The notes under the pieces: generated by a model
Told to the model about the DNA's origin: nothing
What the model saw: the letters and a program-made list of their open reading frames with translations, nothing else
The model's database searches: none
In this document: one piece after another, positions 14,927-23,382 of the stretch
Position numbering within the stretch: position 1 is the first letter of the stretch
Layout: each line of letters begins with the position of its first letter
NCBI GenBank assembly: GCA_034432755.1
Contig: DAOUBQ010000101.1
Coordinates: 30,981 to 94,980, forward strand
DNA from: UBA5195 sp034432755
GTDB taxonomy: Bacteria > Chloroflexota > Anaerolineae > Anaerolineales > Villigracilaceae
Length of the DNA: 64,000 bases
Reading direction: 5' to 3'
Program-made: the position numbers and the translations under genes

Positions 14927-17491
14927 TTACTGAAAAGCCGGGATTTCGTGCATTTGGCCGGCGGCGTGTATGATGTAGAAGGGCATCCAGGCCACGCCAA
15001 AATGGTCGAGGAAAATGTCGGTTTTGCGCGGTGAGACTGGGATTTCGGTGACCTGGTTGACAACCGATGCCCAGCGGTCGTTGACATCCTGTTCGGTGTC
15101 GGCGCGGCGGCGCTCGAGTTCGGCCATCTGGGCTTTGAACTGCTGGATGGCCTCTTCCGATTCTTCCACTTCGGCTTTGGCCTGCTGGGTCAGGCGGTTT
15201 TTGCTCATTTGTGAAGTGACGCTGCGCCTGCGCCCCAGGCCAAATACGCTTGCGCCCAATTCGAGCAGGTTGCTGGCTTCTTCGCGTTTGCGCTGGTCAT
15301 ATTTAACCTGGTCCATGGCCAGCTCGCGCTCCTCGCGCGCCAGGCGGTCTTTGAGGGTCGCCAGTTGCCGGTCCAGCGGGGCGGCCAGGCGGGCGATTTC
15401 CTTATCGCGGGCACGGCGGGCGGCCTCAGCGCAGGCAGCGCGAAAGGCGGCGGCGCTGACATCGGGCCCGGCATAGACTTTGAGGGCTTCATTGGCGCGG
15501 GCGGTGACGGTGGCGGTGCGATAAACCCACTCGACAAAGTCTTTTTGCAGGTTGGCGAGCAATCTGGCGTCGGTTAGCGAGGCAGGCAGCATCTCGAAGC
15601 GCGCGCCGGGTTGAGGCTGGGGTTCGATGCGATGGAGCGGCAGGCCGGAGCAGGCGAAATTCTCCCATCGCACCACGCTGCGCCTGTCCAGGTCATTGAC
15701 CAGGGCGGCGCGTTGGAGGTGGGCATCAACGCCCAGTTTGCGGTCTATCACGCGCACGTGGGCGTCGGCCAGCAGGACGGGCCGGTAGAGCAGCCCCATC
15801 GGCTGGGCGTCGGGGGGCAGCGGTTCATCGGCGGCGCGCGCGGCTTCGGTCATCGAGAGGGTGATGGGTAGGAAGTATTCTGATACAGCGGCGGGGACTG
15901 CCGGGCGGGTGAGGCTGCCGGGTAAATCGGATACGGTAGACGGGGCGGGAACTGCCGGGGGTGCGGATTCGGCCGATTTCGTGGAGACCGGTTGGAGACG
16001 GGAAAAATCGGGCGCGGCTGAAGCGTGGTTCCTGGCTGTGGGTGCGGAGTCTGGGCTGAAGGAGAGGGGAGCGTCTGGCGCGGTTTCCGTTATATTTGCC
16101 TTTGCCAGGCGGTTGAGGGCCGGAATTTGCGAGCGGGTGAGTGGCCCGGCCAGGAAGTTCATGGCCCAGCGGGTTTGGAACAGGACGGGTTGTTTTTGGT
16201 GAATGTTGTGCAGCAAGAAGACGCGTTTGCCGAGCGCGGAGATGATTTTGTTGTAGGCCGAGCGGTCGAGGTCGGCGGTTGCGCCTTGCAGGCCGTCGAG
16301 CAGGCGCTGTTTGTCCCATTCGGTTTGCAGCTTGCCTACAAACCATGTGCCGGCGTTAGAAAGCGCTTTGTAATCAACATCTGCCGGGTTTTGGGAGGCC
16401 AGCACCAGGCCAACCCCAAAGGCGCGGGCTTGTTTGAGCATGCGCAGGAGCGGGGTTTTGCTGGGCGGGTTGCGCTGGGGCGGCAGATAGCCGAAGAGTT
16501 CATCGAAATAGAGCAGGGCGCGCAGCGAGGAGGAACCGGCCTGGGTGCGCATCCAGGTTTCAAAGGCGGAGAGCAGCAGGGTGACGAAGAACATGCGCTC
16601 GCCTTCGCTCAGGTGCGCGATGTAGAAAACGCTGTGGCGCGGCTTGCCTTCGGGCGTATAGAGCAGGTCGGGGATGTGCATGGGCTGGCCCTCGCGCCAA
16701 CTCTGGAAGGCGGGCGAGGCCAGGATGTTGTTGAGGGTGAGCGCCAATTCGGTGCGTTCTTTGGCAGGAAAGAAACTATCAACCGGGAAGGCGCCCAGTT
16801 TGTCGAAGGGCGGGTTTTGCACTTGCAGGATGAGTTCGGTCAGGTCGAGGGGCTGGTTTTTGCTCCAGGCATTTTCGAAGATGTTGGAGAGCAGGATGTG
16901 CTCGCGGGAGCGCAGCGGGTCAATCTCGTTGTAGCCGACCAGCCCAAGCAGGGCGGTGACGGTGCTGGCGATTTTCTCGCGCAGGATTTCGCGGTTGCCT
17001 TCCCAGGGCAGGTTGGGGGATTGGAGGGTGGAGAGGACGCTCATTTGCAGCCCGGCATCGGAACCGGGCGTATAGACGCCGAATTCGGCGGCGTTTTGCA
17101 GGGTGCGAATCCGATCGGGGCTAATGTCCCACGCGGCCAGGCCGGTTTTCCACTGGTCGGCGCTTTCTTGGGCAGCCTGGTGGAGGGTTTTTCCCTGGCG
17201 GCGCAGGGAGTCGGCATCGAGCCAGGGGGCGAAATCTTGCGGGGCCAGGTTGGGGAAGTGCAGCAGGAGGTTGGTCAGGTCGCCTTTGGGGTCAATGAGG
17301 AGGGCGGGGATTCCCTGGAGGGCGGCTTCTTCCATTAAGCCAATGCAGAGGCCGGTTTTGCCGGAGCCGGTCATGCCGGTGACGATGGCGTGTGTAGTCA
17401 GGTCGGCGGGGTTGTAGTATAGGGGCTGGTTGGTCAGTTTGTTTGTGGTGAGGTCGAAGTGTCGCCCGAGGTAGAAGTGGTTAGCCGACAT
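14927..17491 (-). CDS. HerA/DUF87-type ATPase with C-terminal coiled coil
   Basis: An 854-residue soluble ATPase of the FtsK-HerA class. Walker A is GMTGSGKTG at residues 39-47, followed by ALLIDPKGDL (a HerA-type Asp-Pro-Lys-Gly-Asp segment); Walker B is LLYFDELFGYLPP near 345, and the sensor-like ASQNPADVDYKALSNAGTWF is typical of the family. Residues about 470-560 are a Ser/Pro/Ala-rich linker. The last 250 residues include a basic/acidic coiled coil (about 690-800) ending in a short hydrophobic module. HerA-type enzymes move DNA or proteins; the substrate here is unknown. AGGAG lies before the ATG. There is no NurA nuclease beside it. Confidence 0.85.
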   Translation of the reverse strand: MSANHFYLGRHFDLTTNKLTNQPLYYNPADLTTHAIVTGMTGSGKTGLCIGLMEEAALQGIPALLIDPKGDLTNLLLHFPNLAPQDFAPWLDADSLRRQGKTLHQAAQESADQWKTGLAAWDISPDRIRTLQNAAEFGVYTPGSDAGLQMSVLSTLQSPNLPWEGNREILREKIASTVTALLGLVGYNEIDPLRSREHILLSNIFENAWSKNQPLDLTELILQVQNPPFDKLGAFPVDSFFPAKERTELALTLNNILASPAFQSWREGQPMHIPDLLYTPEGKPRHSVFYIAHLSEGERMFFVTLLLSAFETWMRTQAGSSSLRALLYFDELFGYLPPQRNPPSKTPLLRMLKQARAFGVGLVLASQNPADVDYKALSNAGTWFVGKLQTEWDKQRLLDGLQGATADLDRSAYNKIISALGKRVFLLHNIHQKQPVLFQTRWAMNFLAGPLTRSQIPALNRLAKANITETAPDAPLSFSPDSAPTARNHASAAPDFSRLQPVSTKSAESAPPAVPAPSTVSDLPGSLTRPAVPAAVSEYFLPITLSMTEAARAADEPLPPDAQPMGLLYRPVLLADAHVRVIDRKLGVDAHLQRAALVNDLDRRSVVRWENFACSGLPLHRIEPQPQPGARFEMLPASLTDARLLANLQKDFVEWVYRTATVTARANEALKVYAGPDVSAAAFRAACAEAARRARDKEIARLAAPLDRQLATLKDRLAREERELAMDQVKYDQRKREEASNLLELGASVFGLGRRRSVTSQMSKNRLTQQAKAEVEESEEAIQQFKAQMAELERRRADTEQDVNDRWASVVNQVTEIPVSPRKTDIFLDHFGVAWMPFYIIHAAGQMHEIPAFQ

Positions 17492-17561
17492 GTGGACTCC
17501 TGGGAAGCGAGTGCGTTAAAAACATAGAACAAATATATCACAAAGCGGGTTAAGGGCAAAT

Positions 17562-17588
17562 TAAAAAATTAAGGCGGGTTGCCCCGCC
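17562..17588 (-). terminator. Terminator after the decayed repeat-protein gene
   Basis: On the minus strand GGCGGG-GCAA-CCCGCC is followed by TTAATTTTTTAATTTG. It shows that a transcription unit once ended here. Confidence 0.7.
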
Positions 17589-17624
17589 CAGAGCAGGATG
17601 TTACCGCATGGTGCCCCTGGAAAT

Positions 17625-18257
17625 CTATGGGAAATCGTCTGGTTTAGGGGTTGGCGTTGGCGTATTGGCAGGATTGGGCGTGAGTGTATCGGTCGGTTGT
17701 GGGGTTGGGGTATCGGTGGGGGTATTTGTGGGTCTGGGCGTCGCTGTATCGGTCGCTGTGTCTGTGGCGGTCGGCGAGATACCTTGATAGGGCAACTTTT
17801 GGCTGGATGCCGCGCGTCAGTGCATTGAGGCAATATTCCAGGGCTGCGGTAAATGTCAACTGGGGAGCGAGCAGTTCGCTGGGGAAGTCTCATTGCCTGA
17901 CCGTGCCGCTTCTGCCATTCTCGCGTACATCAATGACGGCGTCCAGCCAGGGCTTGAGTTGCGCGGCATGTTCGGGATACTGGGTATAGCAGTATTCCGG
18001 TGATTTGCCGCGCATGAGCATCTGGATGGAGTGGTTGAGCGCTACCTTAATTAGGGAATATCTGCTGGCAGGTCGAGGGGAATTTTTCGTTCTGACTGGG
18101 AAGATTGCCGCATTTGGATGACTGCTTCGAGATAGGGGCGCAGCCTTTCGGCATGTTTCAGATGGCGCGCCAAACACTCCCCTATGGTTTGTCTTTGCCC
18201 AATCGCGTTCAGGCAATCTTCAGGCGCGTTTGAAAAACCTGCTTTTGCATGTGACAT
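17625..18257 (-). pseudogene. Decayed repeat protein with Thr-Pro-rich tail (at least three frameshifts)
   Basis: Successive minus-strand frames carry three copies of one motif: EDCLNAIGQ..TIGECLARHLKHAERLRPYLEAV (frame ending at 18051), then a copy with SPEYCYTQYPEHAAQLKPWL (frame ending at 17890), then one with AALEYCLNALTRGIQPKVAL. A fourth frame reads a Thr-Pro-rich tail ending TPTPTPKPDDFP at the TAG at 17625-17627. The motif resembles the Cys-Leu...Gly...Cys-Leu..His/Tyr-Pro..Ala..Leu-Arg-Pro-Leu units common in Chloroflexota membrane proteins near sigma factors. That family assignment is from memory. Several frame changes in 600 bases point to real decay rather than one sequencing error. 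Confidence 0.7.
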
Positions 18258-18328
18258 CCTTAATCATAACCAAAACAAGGCCAGACAACAAGGCGTATAG
18301 TCGGTGTGTTGGGAGGGAGGCCGCCAGG

Positions 18329-19519
18329 TTAAAGGGTGCGAAGATGTTGGATGACTTCTTGCAGTGCGATGGGTTGGCTTTGGTTGGCTGTGCGCTGTTT
18401 GAGTTCGACCATTCCGTTTTGCAATCCGCGTTCGCCGATGGTAATGCGGAGGGGGCAACCAATCAGGTCGGCGTCGTTGAATTTGACTCCGGCGCGTTCG
18501 TTGCGGTCGTCGAATAAGACGGAAAGGCCGGATTCTGTGAGGGTGCGGTAGAGTTCTTCAGCGGTGGGGAGGGTGTTGATGGTTTTGGCTGGGACGTGCA
18601 TGAGGTAAATGTCGAAGGGGGCGGTGCCGCGCGGCAGGGTCAGGCCTTTTTCGTCGTGGTGGGTTTCGGCCAGGGCGGAGAGGATGTTTTCGTTGTTGAA
18701 AATGCCATTGGAGGCCAGCGCCCAGGCTTTGCACGCCTGGAGTGGCGTTCCGCAGGTTGTGCAGGGGGTGCCAGGGGCGGCGAGGGTGATGTCGGCCACC
18801 AGGTTGGCGGTGTAGTCGCGCCCGTAGTTGGTGTTGAGCAGGTGGTGGCCGGGCTGGTTGGCGCCAGCGACGAGGTTGGGGGAGGCTGGAATCAGGTCAT
18901 CGGCGACAATGAGGGTGTTTTTTGTGCCAATGGGTGAGGCGTAGCCGGGGATGGCGCCAATCGCGCGGATTTCGTCTTCGGTGGCGAGGCGGGTTGGTCC
19001 CAGCAGGGCGGTCAGTTTGGCCGGGCTGAGGGTTTGGTCGCCGCGCAGGACGACGAATATGAATTGCCCGTCGGTGGGGCGAATGAACATGAGGGCTTTG
19101 GCGGTTTTTTGTTGCGGTATACCTAAAAAGGCGGCGAGGCTTTCGATGGTGGGGCAGTTGGGGGTGAGGACGCGTTCGAGGGGGGCGGGGGGTTCGGTGG
19201 AGTAAACGGTTTTTTTGACGGTGGCAAGTTCGAGCGGCGCGGCGAAGCCACAGGCGGGGCAGTGCAGGATTTCGGTATCGCCGACCTCTGTCGGGTAGAA
19301 TGTGTCGTTTTTTCCTAAAAGAGGAAGGCCAAGTTTGGAGAGGAACGATGGGTCGCGGTCAGACAACGTCTGAAGTTGCCGGAGGGCGAGATGTCCGAGC
19401 GGCAGCCATTCGCCGCTGTGGGAGAGATACCCGGCGCGAATCAAAAAGCCTTGCCCGGCGCTGCGGGCTTGGGCGGGAGGGTCTCGGTGGGTTTGGATGG
19501 GGATTTGGGCGTATCTCAT
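18329..19519 (-). CDS. ProRS-like protein lacking the catalytic core, retaining editing and anticodon-binding domains
   Basis: A 396-residue relative of bacterial prolyl-tRNA synthetase. It begins like ProRS (GFLIRAGYLSHSGEWLPLGH) but then skips the motif 1/motif 2 region that binds ATP and proline (no GPTHEE or RPRFGVMRSREF) and resumes with CPACGFAAPLELA. Next comes the INS/YbaK-type editing domain (LGIPQQKTAKALMFI, FVVLRGDQTLSPAKLTALLG, ANLVAGANQPGHHLLNTNYG), CTTC, a degenerate motif 3 (no GCYGIG), and a normal anticodon-binding domain (SVLFDDRNERAGVKFNDADLIG). It therefore should not charge tRNA but could deacylate mischarged tRNA-Pro in trans. Its ATG overlaps the bactofilin stop (ATGA). 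Confidence 0.75.
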   Translation of the reverse strand: MRYAQIPIQTHRDPPAQARSAGQGFLIRAGYLSHSGEWLPLGHLALRQLQTLSDRDPSFLSKLGLPLLGKNDTFYPTEVGDTEILHCPACGFAAPLELATVKKTVYSTEPPAPLERVLTPNCPTIESLAAFLGIPQQKTAKALMFIRPTDGQFIFVVLRGDQTLSPAKLTALLGPTRLATEDEIRAIGAIPGYASPIGTKNTLIVADDLIPASPNLVAGANQPGHHLLNTNYGRDYTANLVADITLAAPGTPCTTCGTPLQACKAWALASNGIFNNENILSALAETHHDEKGLTLPRGTAPFDIYLMHVPAKTINTLPTAEELYRTLTESGLSVLFDDRNERAGVKFNDADLIGCPLRITIGERGLQNGMVELKQRTANQSQPIALQEVIQHLRTL

Positions 19520-19959
19520 GGTTCGGGCGGCTCGAAGCGGGGGGCGGTTTCGGGTTCGGGGCCGAGGTCGAGGTCAACATGGTCTTCCATGCGCATTTGG
19601 CCGCGCAGGAAGGCGCCATCTTCGGTGATGAAGGAGGTGGTGACGACATCGCCCCAGACGCGCCCGGTGGCGCGGATTTCGAGTTTTTGGGCGGTGATGT
19701 TGCCGCGCACGGCGCCGGCGACGATGACGGTGTTGGCGCGGATGTTTTCGCAGGTGACGCGCCCGCTTTCGCCGATGACGAGCATTCCGCGCAGGGCAAT
19801 TTGGCCCTCGAAAGTACCTTCGATGCGCACGCCACCTGCGCCGCTCACTTTGCCTTCCCAGATGAGGCCGGGGCCGAGGACGGAGGTGATGCGTTCAACG
19901 GCCTGGACGACGGGCGGGGTGGCGGGTTGGGGGGTGGGAGGGGAGGAGCGTTTGAACAT
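19516..19959 (-). CDS. Bactofilin
   Basis: A 147-residue polymer-forming cytoskeletal protein. After a Pro-rich N-terminal tail, residues about 30-130 form the beta-helical bactofilin (DUF583) core with regularly spaced Gly and hydrophobic residues: SGAGGVRIEGTFEGQI, LVIGESGRVTCENIRA and NTVIVAGAVRGNITA. Bactofilins assemble nucleotide-free filaments at the membrane or help to place cell-wall enzymes. The start has no clear ribosome-binding site. Its stop codon overlaps the start of the ProRS-like gene. Confidence 0.93.
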   Translation of the reverse strand: MFKRSSPPTPQPATPPVVQAVERITSVLGPGLIWEGKVSGAGGVRIEGTFEGQIALRGMLVIGESGRVTCENIRANTVIVAGAVRGNITAQKLEIRATGRVWGDVVTTSFITEDGAFLRGQMRMEDHVDLDLGPEPETAPRFEPPEP

Positions 19960-20276
19960 GATGACGATTTATGATTTGTGAGGTTGAATTTACGATTTTA
20001 GATTTACGTTTTTGGATTTCTGATTGACGATTTTTGCGCTTTGCTTAAATTTTTAACGCTGAGTGCGGAGAATCTTTTGTGTTTTAAGTTTCTCTTTTTG
20101 GCAAACAATGACTCCATTCCAAAAAGGGATGTGCAACGCATAGTGCGCATAAAGCGCTGAGATTTTCTGCCGATTCTGCAAAGAAACGGTGTGTTTGATG
20201 CGGGTTTTGCAGGTTTCGGCGCTGCGCGCTTCGCGTTTTCTTCATTGAATGGTTTTTGCAGTAGAGTCAAACAATA
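19960..20276. other. Non-coding gap with short word repeats
   Basis: No supported ORF. The first 80 bases repeat the words ACGATTT, GATTTA and TTTACG several times in an AT-rich context, and the rest is unremarkable. A promoter for bactofilin is expected here, but I see no clear -35/-10 pair. Confidence 0.5.
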
Positions 20277-20298
20277 AGAGCGCGGAGTTCCGCGCTCT
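20277..20298 (-). terminator. Hairpin terminator of fabI
   Basis: AGAGCGCGGA and TCCGCGCTCT pair over ten bases with a minimal loop; on the minus strand TATTGTTTG follows. It lies 19 bases beyond the fabI stop. Confidence 0.75.
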
Positions 20299-20316
20299 AT
20301 TGTATCATCTTGTGAG

Positions 20317-21120
20317 TTACTCGCTCTTTTGCTCTTTGAATGCGCCGGGTTCGGGGGCTGCCATGATGTTGTAGCCGCTATCAACATAATGGATTTCGCC
20401 GGTGACTTTGGCAGCCCAATCGGAACAGAGATAGACGGCGGCGTTGCCGCAGTCTTCGGCTGTGACGTGTTCGTGCAGGGGGGCCATCTCTACGAAGTTT
20501 TTGTGCATATCTCGGAATCCGCTGACGCCCATGGCCGCCAGGGTGCGAATGGGCCCGGCTGAAATGGCGTTGACGCGCACGCCTTGGGGGCCGAAATCGC
20601 GCGCCAGGTAGCGGGTGGAGGCTTCGAGCGCGGCTTTGGCAACGCCCATCATGTTGTAGTTGGGGGCCACTTTAACCGAGCCGTAGTAGGTGAGCGTGAG
20701 CAGGGCGCCGCCTGTGCGTAAGAAGGGCTGAAAGGCTTTGGCAAGCGCCACGAATGAGAAAACGCTGATGTCCATTGCCAGGTGGAACCCAGCCCGGCTG
20801 GTGTTATAAAACTGGCCTTGTAATTCGTCTTTATTTGCAAAGCCGATAGAATGAACCAAAATATCAATCTCGCCGAAATGGGCGTGGGCTTTTTCGGCAA
20901 CGGCGGCAATTTGTTCATCGGATGCGACATCACACTGCTCCACAAACTCTGCGCCGACCTGCGCGGCCAGCGGCTTCACGCGCTTTTCGAGCGCTTCTGC
21001 GGCGTAACTGATTCCGATGCGCGCGCCCTCGCGGGCAAATGCCTGGGTGATGCCCCAGGCAATGGATTTATCGTTGGCAAGGCCAAAGATGATAGCGTTT
21101 TTACCGGTTAAAAGACCCAT
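20317..21120 (-). CDS. fabI: Enoyl-[acyl-carrier-protein] reductase (NADH)
   Basis: FabI reduces enoyl-ACP in the last step of each fatty-acid elongation cycle. The 267-residue short-chain dehydrogenase starts MGLLTGKNAIIFGLANDKSI, carries the family dinucleotide-binding pattern, and has the catalytic Tyr-x6-Lys in NYNMMGVAKAALEAS. The sequence ARDFGPQGVRVNAISAGPIR is typical of FabI. The ATG at 21118-21120 has AAGGAG six bases upstream; an in-frame extension is not supported. It is 11 bases after the DNA glycosylase gene and is probably co-transcribed with it. Confidence 0.95.
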   Translation of the reverse strand: MGLLTGKNAIIFGLANDKSIAWGITQAFAREGARIGISYAAEALEKRVKPLAAQVGAEFVEQCDVASDEQIAAVAEKAHAHFGEIDILVHSIGFANKDELQGQFYNTSRAGFHLAMDISVFSFVALAKAFQPFLRTGGALLTLTYYGSVKVAPNYNMMGVAKAALEASTRYLARDFGPQGVRVNAISAGPIRTLAAMGVSGFRDMHKNFVEMAPLHEHVTAEDCGNAAVYLCSDWAAKVTGEIHYVDSGYNIMAAPEPGAFKEQKSE

Positions 21121-21131
21121 GAGATTCTCCT

Positions 21132-21734
21132 TCATTTGTAGAGCGGGAGGTTTTCCCGCTTGATAAGAAATCGCCAGGGCATGGATTTCCACGGCTCTGG
21201 CACATTATATAAACCCACGCGCGGGCCGTTCGTCACGCTGGAATCGGGAATTTCGAGCGCAGGTTCAATCCATAAGCCAGAGTCGGTTACGGTCAGGTCA
21301 ATATTGTTTTGTTGGGAAGTGATGCCAAAGGCCAGGGTGAGTTTGGCCGGGCCATTGGTCAGGTTATGGATGGCAACGTTTCTATGTTGGGAAAGCACCT
21401 GGCTGAGGCCGGTTTCTACTTCGATGGCGCGAATCAACACTGCTGCGGGGAAGCCTTCGGCTTCGGTGACTGCGTTCAACAGCCAGTGCATTCCATACGT
21501 GAAGTAGACATACGCCCTGCCGGGCGGCCCGTACATGACCTGGGTGCGCTTCGTTTTTCCGGCTTTGGCATGGCAACCTAAATCTGTCTCGCCGATGTAG
21601 GCTTCGGTTTCGGTGATGAGGCCAGAAAGGCGCTGACCTTCTAAAATGCGCACCAGGCGGCAGCCCAACAATTGACGGGCAACGGTGAGCGTAGGTCGGT
21701 TGTAAAAATGAGCGGGGAGGGGGTGTGATTCCAT
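21132..21734 (-). CDS. Alkyladenine (3-methyladenine) DNA glycosylase, AAG/MPG family
   Basis: This base-excision repair enzyme removes alkylated purines. The 200-residue protein has the AAG family blocks ARQLLGCRLVR, ETEAYIGETDLGCHAKAGKT (catalytic Glu in ETEAY), MYGPPGRAYVYFTYGMHWLLN and LTNGPAKLTLAFGI. It is of normal length. There is an 11-base gap to fabI, suggesting a shared transcript without an obvious functional link. Confidence 0.95.
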   Translation of the reverse strand: MESHPLPAHFYNRPTLTVARQLLGCRLVRILEGQRLSGLITETEAYIGETDLGCHAKAGKTKRTQVMYGPPGRAYVYFTYGMHWLLNAVTEAEGFPAAVLIRAIEVETGLSQVLSQHRNVAIHNLTNGPAKLTLAFGITSQQNNIDLTVTDSGLWIEPALEIPDSSVTNGPRVGLYNVPEPWKSMPWRFLIKRENLPLYK

Positions 21735-21759
21735 CGCGCAAGAGGTTCACGCCATTGGG

Positions 21760-22758
21760 TTAGCTGTTTGCTTCTCTAAAGTATGCCACCACTTGTGCTA
21801 TTTGTTCGGCGCTGAGGTTGTTTTCTTTGAACCAACCGATATACCCATTTACTTCATTTAGGGGCAGGCTCTTGACGTAGGCGCCGTGCGGGCTTTGGGG
21901 AGCCTGTCCACGATAGGCCAGCACGGCCCGTGCGGGAAGGCCGGGGAAATCGAACTTGAGCAGTTCGTAGCACAAATGTGCTGCCCGCCGAATCTGCTCT
22001 AGCGGGTCGGCCTGGTTTGCTTCGGGCTGGCCGCCTTGCCACACCCCCACGGCAAACAGGCCTGCCGGGGTGATGACCAGATGGTGAATTTTTGCGCTCC
22101 AAAACGACTTTCCATCCAATTTCACCGGACTATCGACCTCCAGGTGGATTCCGTTCAGTACGCAGGTGGTATCGGGCAGGGCGCTCAGGTGTTGGAGCAT
22201 ATCTATCTCCAACATGGCCTGAGCCAGTTCTTTTGAATCGAGGGCTTTTTGCAGGGTGGTGATTTTGACGTTCAGGTCCTGATATTCGTGGGCTGCTTCG
22301 GTTTCGATGGCGGCCCGCTTTTCGGCCAGGATGTGGTCTTGTTCGGTCAGCAGTCTTTGGATGCGTGCTGAAATTTGGCTGTGCTGGGTTTCGAGCCGGT
22401 GCAGTTTTTTTTGCTCGCGCCGGGTGCGAAACAGGTTGCTGATGCGCCCGGTGAGGCTGCGGTCGAGCCGGAACAATTCCAGGTGAAGTTTGGCTTGCTG
22501 AATGTCCTCTTGCAGCGTGGCAAGCGGCTGGGCGTGGGCGGTTTGGATGTTTTCTTTTTCGATTTGGATTTCTGCCTCAATGGGCTTCAACTGCTCGCGG
22601 GCTTTTTGCCCCGCCTCGGCAGTTTTAGACGCCAACTGGTTGCGGTATTCCATTAATAGGGGGGCAATCTCACCTGGCACTTCGACTCGCAGGCCGATTT
22701 CCGCCAGCATGTCCACGATTGCCTGCCACGAGCCGCTTGTCCCTTCAATACGCGCCAT
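21760..22758 (-). CDS. Coiled-coil protein with a degenerate NERD-like C-terminal domain
   Basis: A 332-residue protein starting MARIEGTSGSWQAIVDMLAE. Residues about 35-190 are highly charged and helical, probably a coiled coil. The C-terminal part (about 190-332) resembles a nuclease-related (NERD) domain: VLNGIHLEVDSP, then IHHLVITPAGLFAVGVWQGG. In NERD domains this block normally reads like I-D-H-...-E-x-K; here the Asp is His and the Glu-x-Lys is Gly-Val-Trp, so catalysis is probably lost. The assignment is by eye. GGTGG precedes the ATG at 22756-22758. It lies in a minus-strand run between the DsrE-like and glycosylase genes. Confidence 0.55.
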   Translation of the reverse strand: MARIEGTSGSWQAIVDMLAEIGLRVEVPGEIAPLLMEYRNQLASKTAEAGQKAREQLKPIEAEIQIEKENIQTAHAQPLATLQEDIQQAKLHLELFRLDRSLTGRISNLFRTRREQKKLHRLETQHSQISARIQRLLTEQDHILAEKRAAIETEAAHEYQDLNVKITTLQKALDSKELAQAMLEIDMLQHLSALPDTTCVLNGIHLEVDSPVKLDGKSFWSAKIHHLVITPAGLFAVGVWQGGQPEANQADPLEQIRRAAHLCYELLKFDFPGLPARAVLAYRGQAPQSPHGAYVKSLPLNEVNGYIGWFKENNLSAEQIAQVVAYFREANS

Positions 22759-22784
22759 TTTGCCACCGTGTTTCCCTGCGTACT

Positions 22785-23126
22785 TTACAGTGTAATCACC
22801 TTCTCTGCTTTCACCTGGGCTTCGAGGATGTCGCCCATGCCGCCCACAATGCCGACTTTCACTTTCTCGCTCAGCCCGAAATAGTTCAGGCAGGTGGAAC
22901 ACATCACCAGCCGCACGCCTTTTTGCTCCAGCGCAGCCAACTGCGCCAGAACGGGTGAGCCTTCCACCGCCAGTTTTACGCCCTCGGTGTAGAAACAGAT
23001 GGCGTTTGGCAGGTCGTTGTTTGCCAGCAGCAGGTCGAAATATTTGGCAATGAGCGTGTGTTGCAGCGGCACATCCGCCTGGCCCATGCCGTCATTCGTT
23101 ACCAGAATCACCGTGTTGTTCATCAT
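22785..23126 (-). CDS. DsrE-like / YedF C-terminal-type protein
   Basis: A 113-residue protein of the DsrE/DsrF-like fold, closest by eye to the C-terminal half of YedF, a selenium/sulfur-metabolism-associated protein. MMNNTVILVTNDGMGQADVP opens the fold, and a CxxC pair occurs in RLVMCSTCLNYFGL, followed by KVKVGIVGGMGDI. The cysteines could carry persulfide. The usual TusA-like N-terminal half is absent. GGAGG lies six bases before the ATG at 23124-23126. Its start overlaps the end of the DUF2007 gene by 35 bases. Confidence 0.75.
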   Translation of the reverse strand: MMNNTVILVTNDGMGQADVPLQHTLIAKYFDLLLANNDLPNAICFYTEGVKLAVEGSPVLAQLAALEQKGVRLVMCSTCLNYFGLSEKVKVGIVGGMGDILEAQVKAEKVITL

Positions 23127-23379
23127 GATTGGCCTCCAGATTTTCAAATTTGCCGCTTTGGTACGCATTGAGCCAGGACTCGGCCTCTTGTAGCCGGTCG
23201 TTGGGGACGCAGATTTCTATCACCGACATGGGTCCAACAGCGATGCGATAGCCAAATTGCACCGCGCCCTCCTGAAAATAGGCGGCAGGGATGCCCTGAG
23301 CTTCGAGCGCGTCTTTGATGATTTCCGCTTCGAGACGGTCGTTCACTTCGAGCAGCGTGACCCATTCTTTCTCTGACAT
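23092..23379 (-). CDS. DUF2007-type putative signal-transducing protein
   Basis: A 95-residue protein with the DUF2007 pattern EWVTLLEVNDRLEAEIIKDA, LEAQGIPAAYFQEG and VPNDRLQEAESWL, i.e. a small ACT-like alpha/beta domain. The C-terminus is hydrophilic. Function unknown. It has a clear GGAGG ribosome-binding site and overlaps the DsrE-like gene by 35 bases, suggesting coupled expression. Confidence 0.8.
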   Translation of the reverse strand: MSEKEWVTLLEVNDRLEAEIIKDALEAQGIPAAYFQEGAVQFGYRIAVGPMSVIEICVPNDRLQEAESWLNAYQSGKFENLEANHDEQHGDSGNE

Positions 23380-23382
23380 TGT

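Noticed and set aside
16025..17338. 437-codon open frame on the plus strand inside the HerA-type ATPase gene
   Set aside because: Gly/Glu/Gln-rich translation typical of the reverse complement of a GC-biased gene; the ATPase frame is certain.
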